Shown here piece after piece: positions 8,544 to 15,477 of a stretch of DNA of 64,000 nucleotides. Positions within the stretch are counted from its first letter, which is position 1, and the number at the start of each line of letters is the position of its first letter. A program made the position numbers and the translations under genes. The notes under the pieces were generated by a model that saw only the letters and a program-made list of their open reading frames with translations, made no database searches and was not told where the DNA came from. Location of the stretch: the NCBI GenBank assembly GCA_004295045.1, contig SHND01000014.1:29288-93287 (forward strand), written 5' to 3'. Source of the DNA: Chloroflexota bacterium. Lineage in GTDB: Bacteria; Chloroflexota; Anaerolineae; UBA4142; SHND01.

Positions 8544-8615
8544 CAAGGGAAACAGGAATACAGGTCACTTGCTACTTGTTCCTTGTATTCCTGTTTCCTT
8601 GTTCCCCTGCTACCT
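8541..8615. repeat. 22-bp inverted repeat (ACAGGAATACA type)
   Basis: ACAAGGGAAACAGGAATACA follows the adaptor stop. A near-exact reverse complement, TTGTATTCCTGTTTCCTTGT, lies at about 8582-8601, with a CTTGCTACTTG spacer. The element fills the gap to the next ATG at 8619. Confidence 0.8.
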
Positions 8616-8618
8616 AAC

Positions 8619-9308
8619 ATGCCTATTGTCGAAACACGCGACCTTGTCAAAACGTACAAGATGGGCGATGAGATTGTGCACGCGTTGGATGGCTTGAACA
8701 TGCAAGTCGAGCGCGGCGAATTCATGGCGATCATGGGGCGTTCGGGCAGCGGCAAATCAACGTTGTTGAACATGCTCGGCTGTTTGGATCGTCCCACCAG
8801 CGGCACCGTCCTCATTGATGGAATTGATGTGGGCAAGGCAAAAAAATCCGAACTGCCGAAAATCCGTCGCGAGAAAATCGGCTTTGTCTTTCAGCATTTC
8901 AATCTTTTGCCTACGCTCACCGCGCTAGAGAACGTGATGCTGCCTTTGAAATACGCTGGCATCAACGGCGGACAACGCAAAACGCGCGCGATGGAAGCGT
9001 TGAAACAAGTTGGACTCGACCACCGCGCGAATCATCGTCCGGCGGAAATGTCGGGCGGCGAACAGCAGCGCGCCTCTGTCGCCCGCGCCATCGTCAGCAA
9101 ACCCGCGATCGTGTTGGGCGACGAGCTCACGGGCGAACTCGACAGCAAAACGTCGCGCGCCGTCATCGAACTTTTGAAAGAATTCAACCGCGAGACAAAA
9201 CAAACTTTTGTCCTCGTCACCCACGACCCCGCCGTCGCCGAACAAACCGACCGCGTTGTGCATTTGATGGACGGCAAAGTCGAGTACGAGGAGAAACATA
9301 CGCGCTGA
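8619..9308 (+). CDS. ABC transporter ATP-binding protein 2 (MacB/LolD type)
   Basis: The 229-residue ATPase has Walker A GRSGSGKST, Q-loop FVFQHFNLLPTLTALENV, signature MSGGEQQRASVARAI, Walker B AIVLGDELTGELDS and H-loop THDPAVAEQTDR. The Walker B segment reads GDELTGELD where the family usually has ADEPTGNLD; the catalytic Glu is kept. It is the closest match in this cassette to LolD/MacB ATPases and probably drives the A1/A2 permeases. ATG 8619 is the first start after the intergenic palindrome; starting at 8583 would translate that repeat. No strong Shine-Dalgarno is seen, so translation may depend on the upstream cistron. Confidence 0.92.
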   Translation: MPIVETRDLVKTYKMGDEIVHALDGLNMQVERGEFMAIMGRSGSGKSTLLNMLGCLDRPTSGTVLIDGIDVGKAKKSELPKIRREKIGFVFQHFNLLPTLTALENVMLPLKYAGINGGQRKTRAMEALKQVGLDHRANHRPAEMSGGEQQRASVARAIVSKPAIVLGDELTGELDSKTSRAVIELLKEFNRETKQTFVLVTHDPAVAEQTDRVVHLMDGKVEYEEKHTR

Positions 9309-9328
9309 GCGACAAATAACGCGCGCAA

Positions 9329-9357
9329 TTGAAATGGATGCGCGCCAAAGGTATAAT
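9329..9357 (+). promoter_or_regulatory. Near-consensus promoter giving a leaderless mRNA
   Basis: TTGAAA (9329-9334), a 17-bp spacer and TATAAT (9352-9357). The ATG of the next gene is at 9365, seven bases after the -10 box, where transcription itself should begin. No Shine-Dalgarno fits, so the transcript is predicted to be leaderless. Confidence 0.75.
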
Positions 9358-9364
9358 AGCGCCA

Positions 9365-9697
9365 ATGATTCCTGAAATAGAGCAAAACCGCGCGGCAGTT
9401 GCAGAACTCTGTCGCCATTATCGTGTGCGGCGACTGCAATTATTTGGCTCGGCTGCTGCGGGCGGGTTTGTGTCTGCGACTAGCGATTTGGATTTTGTCG
9501 CCGAATTTGCCCATACCCACGCGCCCGATTATGCTGACCGCTATTATGACTTTGCGGAAGCGTTAGAGCAATTGTTTCAGCGTCCGGTAGATGTGGTCAC
9601 GCCGCGCGCGCTTCGCAATCCCTATTTCCGCGCCGAAGTGAAACGTACGGCAAAGATCATTTATGCACAAGCGAACGAAAAAAAGATTGCATGTTGA
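9365..9697 (+). CDS. MntA-like minimal nucleotidyltransferase
   Basis: The 110-residue protein has the minimal nucleotidyltransferase motif: LFGSAAAGGFVSATSDLDF (GSx10DxD class) and a third carboxylate in RPVDVVT. Members of this family act as antitoxins that AMPylate a HEPN partner (MntA-HepT type). No HEPN gene is adjacent here: the next gene is convergent. It is thus an orphan antitoxin-like enzyme, or its partner lies elsewhere. The start at ATG 9365 is fixed by the promoter; an in-frame TTG at 9329 is the -35 box itself and cannot be the start. It ends at a bidirectional terminator. Confidence 0.85.
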   Translation: MIPEIEQNRAAVAELCRHYRVRRLQLFGSAAAGGFVSATSDLDFVAEFAHTHAPDYADRYYDFAEALEQLFQRPVDVVTPRALRNPYFRAEVKRTAKIIYAQANEKKIAC

Positions 9698-9736
9698 CAC
9701 CGCGGGGACGAACGAGCAAGATGAATAGAAAAAGTG

Positions 9737-9774
9737 GACAGGGCAGAGAAAAACTCTCTGCCCTGTCTTTATTT
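9737..9774. terminator. Bidirectional intrinsic terminator between convergent genes
   Basis: GACAGGGCAGAG (9737-9748) and CTCTGCCCTGTC (9756-9767) form a perfect 12-bp stem with a 7-nt loop. TTTATTT follows on the plus strand, and CACTTTTTC follows on the minus strand. It ends both the nucleotidyltransferase transcript and the TPR-gene transcript. Confidence 0.88.
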
Positions 9775-11655
9775 CACAATTTCCTTGAACCTTGGCTCCT
9801 CCCGAATCCACTCTAAATCGGGATCGCGGGCTGCCCATTCTTTATCAAAATCTTTTTGTTCGCTCGCGCGTCGCAAGAAATCGAGCGCGGCGTCGTTGTT
9901 GCCCGCCACCGCCTCGATGCAGGCGCGCGCATACCATTCCGTTTCTTGCGCTTGCGTCCGCGCGCGTGAGACATAATCTCCTGTCTCTTGGGGCTTGCCG
10001 AGTTTTCGGCACAGATTCGCCGCCGCAATGAGCGCATCCACCTCGTTCGGCGAAACGGTCAACCACTGTTCCGTCAGCGTCAGCGCTTCTTGTTCGCGCG
10101 CCGTCTGCCGCAGCAGCATCACCAAGCCAACGTAGCGGCGCGGATTTTGCGAATCCAGTTCCAGCGCGCGGCGGTAAAAGGGTTCGGCACCATCAAAGTA
10201 ATGGTTCATGCGAAGGTGATAAGCAACCCCACCCAATATATCTGCCAACTCAGGATCTGTTGAAGCAATCGCTCGTAATATTTTCTCGACCTCTGCGCGG
10301 TTCTCTAGTTTATTGTATTTTAGCATAACCAATTTATAGTACGGCTGTTCGAGGTTCGGATTCAGTTCAATCGCTTTGAGATACGCGTCTTCTGCATCGC
10401 CATATCTTTTCATATTTTCAAACAAATTGCCCAGATTGTTGTAGGCAATGGCAACCTGCGGATTGAGTGCAATCGCCGTGCGATACGCCTGCTCCGCCTC
10501 GACATAGCGGTTCGAGCTAGCAAGCAGATTGCCAAGGTTAACGTAAGTATTTCCATATTCAGGAAACAGGGAGATTGCCGCGCGGTAGAATTCCTCGGAC
10601 TCAACAAATCGATGTTGCTGTTCATACTGAATCCCAAGACTTGTATAAACATTGGCAAGTCCAAGGTTGTCGCGTTCTTGTTTGTAAAGTTCAATCGCTT
10701 GCGCGTAATGTGTCCGCGCTTCACCGCTCGCGCCGAGCTGATGTTCCAAATCGCCCAAACTTTTTAGCGCATTGGCGAGCCCGAGATTGGCACGTTCTTG
10801 GCGATAGAGTGCAATGGCTTGCTCGTAGTGCGTGCGGGCGTCATCAATCGCACCGAGTTGACGTTCCAAATCGCCCAAACTCTTTAGCGCATTGGCGAGT
10901 CCAAGCTTTTCACGTTCTTGTGTGTACAGTTCAATCGCTTGCACGTAATGCGCCCGCGCTTCATCAATCTCGCCGAGTTGACGTTCCAAATCACCCAAAC
11001 TTTTTAGCACGTTGGCGAATCCGAGGTTTGCCCGTTCTTGTTTGTACAGTTTCATCGCTTGCGCGTAGTGCGCCCGTGCCTCGCGGATCTCACCAATTCG
11101 CATTTCTAAATCGCCAAAACTTGTAAGCGCATTCGCCAAGCCGAGGTTATCGCGCTCTTGTGTAAAGAGTGCAATCGCTTGCTGGTAATGCGTGCGCGCT
11201 GCGCCAATTTCCCCAAGCCGGTTCTCCAAATCGCCTACACTTTTCAGCGCATTGGCGAGCCCGAGATTATCCCGTTCCTGTGTAAAGAGTTCAATCGCTT
11301 GCTGGTAATGCGTGCGCGCCGCATCAATTTCCCCAAGCCGGTTCTCCAAATCGCCTACACTTTTCAGCGCATTGGCGAGCCCGAGATTCGCACGCTCTTG
11401 GCGATAGAGTTCAATCGCTTGCTGGTAATGCGTGCGCGCTGCATCAATTTCCCCAAGCCGGTTCTCCAAATCACCTAAACTTTTCAGCGCATTGGCGAGC
11501 CCGAGATTGTCTCGTTCCTGTGTAAAGAGTGCAATCGCTTGCTCGTAATGGGTGCGCGCCCTGTCAATCGTTCCCAAACGCTCTGATAGCACGCCATAAC
11601 TTACTAAGGTGTTAGCTAGTCCAATTTTGGCTTGGTTGGTGTGAAAAGAGTTCAT
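9769..11655 (-). CDS. TPR-array protein downstream of the SIR2-STAND gene
   Basis: The 628-residue product is almost only TPR helices. The N-terminal half holds about eight 40-residue units of the form NLGLANALKSLGDLExxLG, and the middle holds ordinary 34-residue TPRs (for example YNNLGNLFENMKRYGDAEDA). The C-terminus ends DPDLEWIREEPRFKEIVK, a usual end for large TPR proteins. ATG 11655 is preceded by TTGGAGAAAATC, a well-spaced Shine-Dalgarno. The upstream gene ends 33 nt away, in the same frame, with its own TPRs in the same style. The two may be one sensor split over two chains, or a gene broken by a stop. TPR arrays bind proteins; here the likely role is ligand or phage-protein sensing for the NADase upstream. 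Confidence 0.85.
   Translation of the reverse strand: MNSFHTNQAKIGLANTLVSYGVLSERLGTIDRARTHYEQAIALFTQERDNLGLANALKSLGDLENRLGEIDAARTHYQQAIELYRQERANLGLANALKSVGDLENRLGEIDAARTHYQQAIELFTQERDNLGLANALKSVGDLENRLGEIGAARTHYQQAIALFTQERDNLGLANALTSFGDLEMRIGEIREARAHYAQAMKLYKQERANLGFANVLKSLGDLERQLGEIDEARAHYVQAIELYTQEREKLGLANALKSLGDLERQLGAIDDARTHYEQAIALYRQERANLGLANALKSLGDLEHQLGASGEARTHYAQAIELYKQERDNLGLANVYTSLGIQYEQQHRFVESEEFYRAAISLFPEYGNTYVNLGNLLASSNRYVEAEQAYRTAIALNPQVAIAYNNLGNLFENMKRYGDAEDAYLKAIELNPNLEQPYYKLVMLKYNKLENRAEVEKILRAIASTDPELADILGGVAYHLRMNHYFDGAEPFYRRALELDSQNPRRYVGLVMLLRQTAREQEALTLTEQWLTVSPNEVDALIAAANLCRKLGKPQETGDYVSRARTQAQETEWYARACIEAVAGNNDAALDFLRRASEQKDFDKEWAARDPDLEWIREEPRFKEIVK
10621..11655 (-). 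repeat. 120-bp tandem repeats encoding 40-residue TPR units
   Basis: Eight or more units are in exact 120-bp phase, for example those beginning at 10741, 10861, 10981, 11101, 11221, 11341 and 11461. The units at 11221 and 11341 differ at about 10 of 120 positions, while outer units are more diverged. High DNA identity between neighbours points to recent unit duplication or gene conversion. Confidence 0.92.
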
Positions 11656-11688
11656 GATTTTCTCCAATTGTGATCTCTCAATTTATCG

Positions 11689-14229
11689 TTACAAAGTTTC
11701 GGTTGAAAACAACAGAATGGCCTGATCGTATCTCGCCCTTGCAGAGTCTAAATATCCGAGCCTTGTTTCTAGGTCGCCCAATATTCTCAATGCGTTAGCT
11801 AGCGCTAGGTTATCGCCTGCCATTCTGAAGTATCGTACTGCCTGAGCATAATGATTTCGAGCGCTCTCAACTTCACCCGACCATTCTTCTAGGTCTCCTA
11901 AACTCATACTTGAAACGGCTATATCCTTTGTCATGTTGGATTGGATTTGGAGTGGAATGAGCTTGTTCAAGATTTCCAGTGGTGTCGTTTCCAGGTTTTT
12001 TGAACTATATGATCGCATCATCGCAAGCTTATAGTATTTAGGAAGCTTGCGGTTTAAGTCTGAAACCCGCTGAATCCAATCGTCGTCCAAATTCGAGGCA
12101 GTCATCATGAATGCGTGCAAATTTGGATATTCAGATAACATGATCTCGAAATGACTCCCCGATCGTTCACCGAACTCATATGATTGAATTTCTGTAGCCA
12201 AGGAAAAGAAATAGGGAAATACCAATTTAGCAAGCATATAAAGATCAAATCCCAAATCTTTCTTGCCTAATTGATCCAAAATATATCGGCGCAGCGGCGC
12301 GAGCATGGTCAGTGTGCGATTCTGGTCGAGTTGCGCGACGCTCAAATCCACCAGCACATTGCGCGCCGCGTCGGCTTGCGCCGCAAACGATTCCGTCACG
12401 CGCTCAAACGCCGCTTGCGACATGCCTTCGGGGAAAAAGGCGCACAAGCCCCACAACGTCACTGCCGCTTCCGAATCGCGGCGCACCGCGTCCAGCGAAA
12501 GAGAAATTGAAACGTTCAGATTCGTCAATTTATCTGCGCCATCTTTGAGCCGCGCCAGTTGCGTGCGCTGCTGCTGCCACGCCGCGCGCACCGCGCCAAG
12601 CGTCGGATGATGCGAACGCTGCGCCGCGACGAGAACGAGCGAGAGCGCGTGCTGTCCCAAATCTTGTTTCAAAAAGGCGCGCAGTTCCGGCGAATCGTCC
12701 AACGGAACTTGCCATTGCTCTCGAAAGAGCTGTACCGCCGCGTCAAGGTCGAGTTCGGGCAGGACAATGTCATACGCGCTCTGCTGAAACACCTCGCGCG
12801 AAGAGGCAAGAATCGCCAAATGCGGTGCGGTGGCAAGTTGACGCAAGCGGACGCGCGCCGCCTCGTCGTCCAACACATCTTCGAGATTGTCGAGATACAA
12901 GACTCCGTTTTGGCGATATACGGCTTGCGCGATACTCTCCCGGTCTTGCGATTCGGCAAGCCCAAACGCTTGCGCGAGGCGGTCGAGCAGACCATTTTCG
13001 TCTTGCGCTTGAATCAATTCCACAAAATAGGCGGGGACGTTTGGATGCGCGATTAGAAATTGGCGCAGCGCCTCTTTGCACACTTCGCTCTTGCCCATGC
13101 CGGCGGCGCCGCGCACTGAATAAATTCTCGGCGCGGCCCGCGCATCCTCACTCTCTCTGCTCGATTCACGCGGAGTGTGAGGATGCGCGGCTGTCACTGT
13201 CGCCATGCCCTCGCCACGTTCCAAAAATTCGAGCGCGGCGCGCACCTCGTCCGCGCGTCCAAAAAAACCGGTGGGATGCGCGAGCAGCGAATCCTCCGCG
13301 TCACGCAAGCGGCGATTGCGATTCGTCAGCGCGGTTTTGCTTGAGGTGGGGGGCGAGGCGGGAACAGATGCGGCGAGCCATTCCAAAATTTTTTCAATCC
13401 ACTGAAACTCGCCGTGCGGAAACCAGATGGGGCGGATGTTCAGTTCCGCAAAAAATTTTCGCCGCGCCTGATAGTCCGCGTCGTTCGCGGGATACGCGAC
13501 AATCGCGTAATGACGCAGCGCAGGGTCGTTTGGAGCAAGCAGGCGCAGCACCTGCATCCAGCGGTCATTGTTCAAACTGCATCCAACGAACAACAACGTG
13601 CGGCTGAATAAAATCTTGTACACGCCGCGCGAAACATCGGCGCCAAGTGTGCCGTAATGTGCGTCGTATTCGGCGCGGCGTAGAATGCGCCCCGTGCGTT
13701 CTAACGCGTCGCCGTGTAGTTTGACAAGCGTGTGGTGGTTTTGTTTGAGCGCGCGTTCCAGCATATTTTCTTGAATGTTCCAACTGATATGCTCAAAACT
13801 CTTGTGTGCGCGCTCGAATGCGCGTTCGAGGACATGGTCCAAGTTCGTCGTGATGACGGGACCGTCCCCCATTCGAGTCAAAACCATCACGGCGCCGGCA
13901 AGAGTTTTGCCCTCGATCTGGTGGTCGCCAAACTCACTGTTAATCGCGTCGTCAAAGGCGCTGGCGCGGAGCTCGACGAACAAGTCATCGGCGGCTTGTT
14001 CAAATTCACCCGCCGCGATGCGCGTCTGAATTTGTGTTTCAATGCCCGCGTCGCGTGCCTGCCCAAGCAGGAATTCGCTCCATCCCGGAAACCCGAACGG
14101 CATAGAAATTCCCGCGCCGACAAACGGGACAATGCCCTGCGTGGACGCGACCTGCTCGCGCAGATAGCGCAAGTTGTCGCGATTCTTGCCAAGCGATTCA
14201 ATTTCAACCAAGGATTCTTCTACAGGCAT
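11689..14229 (-). CDS. SIR2-STAND NTPase with C-terminal TPRs (predicted anti-phage NADase)
   Basis: The 846-residue protein has a SIR2-like domain at about 15-290 with VGAGIS (36-42), TTNLD (127-131) and KLHGD (170-174). The Asn and His expected for NAD cleavage are both present. A STAND/NB-ARC ATPase follows, with Walker A GAAGMGKSE (374-382) and Walker B LYLDNLED (444-451), then an all-helical region and two TPRs. SIR2-STAND proteins such as Avs5 detect a phage protein, assemble and destroy NAD; that role is inferred here. ATG 14229 has a Shine-Dalgarno (GGAGAT) and a promoter at 14261-14289. The TTG at 14289 is the -35 box. The gene ends TAA-CGA-TAA, in frame with the TPR gene downstream. 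Confidence 0.88.
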   Translation of the reverse strand: MPVEESLVEIESLGKNRDNLRYLREQVASTQGIVPFVGAGISMPFGFPGWSEFLLGQARDAGIETQIQTRIAAGEFEQAADDLFVELRASAFDDAINSEFGDHQIEGKTLAGAVMVLTRMGDGPVITTNLDHVLERAFERAHKSFEHISWNIQENMLERALKQNHHTLVKLHGDALERTGRILRRAEYDAHYGTLGADVSRGVYKILFSRTLLFVGCSLNNDRWMQVLRLLAPNDPALRHYAIVAYPANDADYQARRKFFAELNIRPIWFPHGEFQWIEKILEWLAASVPASPPTSSKTALTNRNRRLRDAEDSLLAHPTGFFGRADEVRAALEFLERGEGMATVTAAHPHTPRESSRESEDARAAPRIYSVRGAAGMGKSEVCKEALRQFLIAHPNVPAYFVELIQAQDENGLLDRLAQAFGLAESQDRESIAQAVYRQNGVLYLDNLEDVLDDEAARVRLRQLATAPHLAILASSREVFQQSAYDIVLPELDLDAAVQLFREQWQVPLDDSPELRAFLKQDLGQHALSLVLVAAQRSHHPTLGAVRAAWQQQRTQLARLKDGADKLTNLNVSISLSLDAVRRDSEAAVTLWGLCAFFPEGMSQAAFERVTESFAAQADAARNVLVDLSVAQLDQNRTLTMLAPLRRYILDQLGKKDLGFDLYMLAKLVFPYFFSLATEIQSYEFGERSGSHFEIMLSEYPNLHAFMMTASNLDDDWIQRVSDLNRKLPKYYKLAMMRSYSSKNLETTPLEILNKLIPLQIQSNMTKDIAVSSMSLGDLEEWSGEVESARNHYAQAVRYFRMAGDNLALANALRILGDLETRLGYLDSARARYDQAILLFSTETL

Positions 14230-14260
14230 AAAAAAATCTCCACAAACAAAAGTTGCGGAG

Positions 14261-14289
14261 ATTGTAGCACTGTAAGAGGCGAAATTCAA
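14261..14289 (-). promoter_or_regulatory. Promoter of the SIR2-STAND gene
   Basis: On the minus strand: TTGAAT (14289-14284), a 17-bp spacer and TACAAT (14266-14261). Transcription should start near 14254. The leader is about 25 nt and holds the Shine-Dalgarno GGAGAT before ATG 14229. The defence pair therefore has its own promoter, separate from the gene upstream. Confidence 0.7.
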
Positions 14290-14337
14290 TGACTTGTCGT
14301 CGTTTTGTTATCGGCGGTCTTACATTCGTCCTCCGTC

Positions 14338-15357
14338 TCACACCTTTTGCCTCGCGCCGATCTCCTTTAACATTTCTGCTTGCGCGTACAGATTTTCGTG
14401 CGGCGTGCCGTCGGGAATTTCGCAGCCGCCCGCGCTGAGCCAGCGCGCGCCGCCCACTTGATAACATTTGTGCGTTGCCGCGCGCACCTCGTCGGGCGTG
14501 CCTTGCAGCATCACCGTCACGGGATCAAAATTTCCGCACACCGCCGCGCGGTCGCCAATCGTTTCCGCCGCGTGTTTGAAATCCACCATCCAATCAATAT
14601 CAATAATGTCCGCGCCCGAATGAACCATGTATTCGGTAATGTGCGCGGTGCGTCCGCAAATATGCAAACGCGTCAGCGCGCCCAACTCATGCACCGCGTC
14701 AAAAATTCTTTTTTCGTACGGCAGCGCGTATTTTTGATAATGTTCGACGTTGACGAGCGATGCCACCGCGTCGCCCAAACCGATAATGTCCGCGCCCGCC
14801 GCGACTTGGGCGCGCGCAAACGCGATTTCCACCTCGCAGCATTTTTCCAACAATTCTTCCACCCACGCGGGCTCGATCACCAAATCCACCATCAGTTCGT
14901 TGATGCCGCGCACGTCCGCCGCTTCCGCGAGCGCGCCTTCCACCCAGCCCATGATGGGAACTTGTCCGCCAACTTGCTCACGAAACGAACGGATTGCTTC
15001 CAAACGGTCGCTCATGCGTTTGCCGTTTTCGGGCGCGACGAAATTTAGTTTGTTCAAATCGTCATAATCGAGAATCGCGGGCTGCATCAACATCGGCATT
15101 CCGTCGTCGGGAAATTCGATTTCCGAACCGAGGTCATACGCTTCACGGTACGGGTCCGAAATCGCTTGCACAATGTCAAAAGAGAAAACGGGCTGCACGG
15201 CGAGATTCGACGCGACAAGGACGCGATAATCGAGATAGTACGGCTTCATCGTCTCGCCGATATAGTGCGGCGCAAAATTCATAATAATGTCGAGATTGGG
15301 CGGGCGGTCAACGGGTTCACCGCGCAGGCGGCGCATGAGGCGTTGGTAGGAATTCAT
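14338..15357 (-). CDS. Uroporphyrinogen-decarboxylase-family corrinoid methyltransferase
   Basis: The 339-residue TIM-barrel protein belongs to the URO-D/MtaA/CmuA family. LHICGRTAHI supplies His and Cys, and WLSAGGCEIPDGTPHENL supplies a second Cys; together they make the His-x-Cys...Cys zinc site of methyl-corrinoid:thiol methyltransferases such as MtbA. Heme-pathway decarboxylases lack this site, so methyl transfer is the better call. ATG 15357 has GGAG five bases upstream. Its own -10 box lies at 15391-15396. The partner is not adjacent, but a corrinoid protein and methyl-H4folate transferase occur at 45300-46998. The methyl acceptor cannot be told from sequence. Confidence 0.82.
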   Translation of the reverse strand: MNSYQRLMRRLRGEPVDRPPNLDIIMNFAPHYIGETMKPYYLDYRVLVASNLAVQPVFSFDIVQAISDPYREAYDLGSEIEFPDDGMPMLMQPAILDYDDLNKLNFVAPENGKRMSDRLEAIRSFREQVGGQVPIMGWVEGALAEAADVRGINELMVDLVIEPAWVEELLEKCCEVEIAFARAQVAAGADIIGLGDAVASLVNVEHYQKYALPYEKRIFDAVHELGALTRLHICGRTAHITEYMVHSGADIIDIDWMVDFKHAAETIGDRAAVCGNFDPVTVMLQGTPDEVRAATHKCYQVGGARWLSAGGCEIPDGTPHENLYAQAEMLKEIGARQKV

Positions 15358-15390
15358 GAGACTCCAAGTTTTGGATGTTCTGGCTGAACT

Positions 15391-15396
15391 ATTATA
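15391..15396 (-). promoter_or_regulatory. -10 box of the URO-D-family gene
   Basis: TATAAT on the minus strand at 15396-15391. TTGATT lies 19 bp upstream and is a poor -35 candidate. Transcription should start near 15384, leaving a 27-nt leader that carries TTGGAG before ATG 15357. Confidence 0.5.
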
Positions 15397-15420
15397 TCCG
15401 AAATATTTATCAAACAATCA

Positions 15421-15454
15421 AAAACCACCGCATCAATGATGACGCGATGGTTTT
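15421..15454 (-). terminator. Intrinsic terminator of uvrB
   Basis: On the minus strand AAAACCATCGCGTCA pairs with TGATGCGGTGGTTTT through a 15-bp stem with two G-U pairs and a 4-nt loop. TGATTGTTTG follows. It begins 24 nt after the uvrB stop codon. Confidence 0.75.
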
Positions 15455-15477
15455 GTTTCGGAATCGAGAGCGTGAAA

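Noticed and set aside
10621..11655. A CRISPR-like array
   Set aside because: The 120-bp units are coding TPR repeats with no spacers between conserved short repeats. The heptamer arrays also have no spacers, and no cas genes are present.
12825..13607. A 260-codon plus-strand frame inside the SIR2-STAND gene
   Set aside because: It is antisense to the STAND and SIR2 motifs, is Arg-rich and has no Shine-Dalgarno.
14230..14289. A TTG start 20 codons before ATG 14229 of the SIR2-STAND gene
   Set aside because: The TTG is the -35 box of the gene's promoter. The ATG at 14229 has a proper Shine-Dalgarno and lies after the start site.
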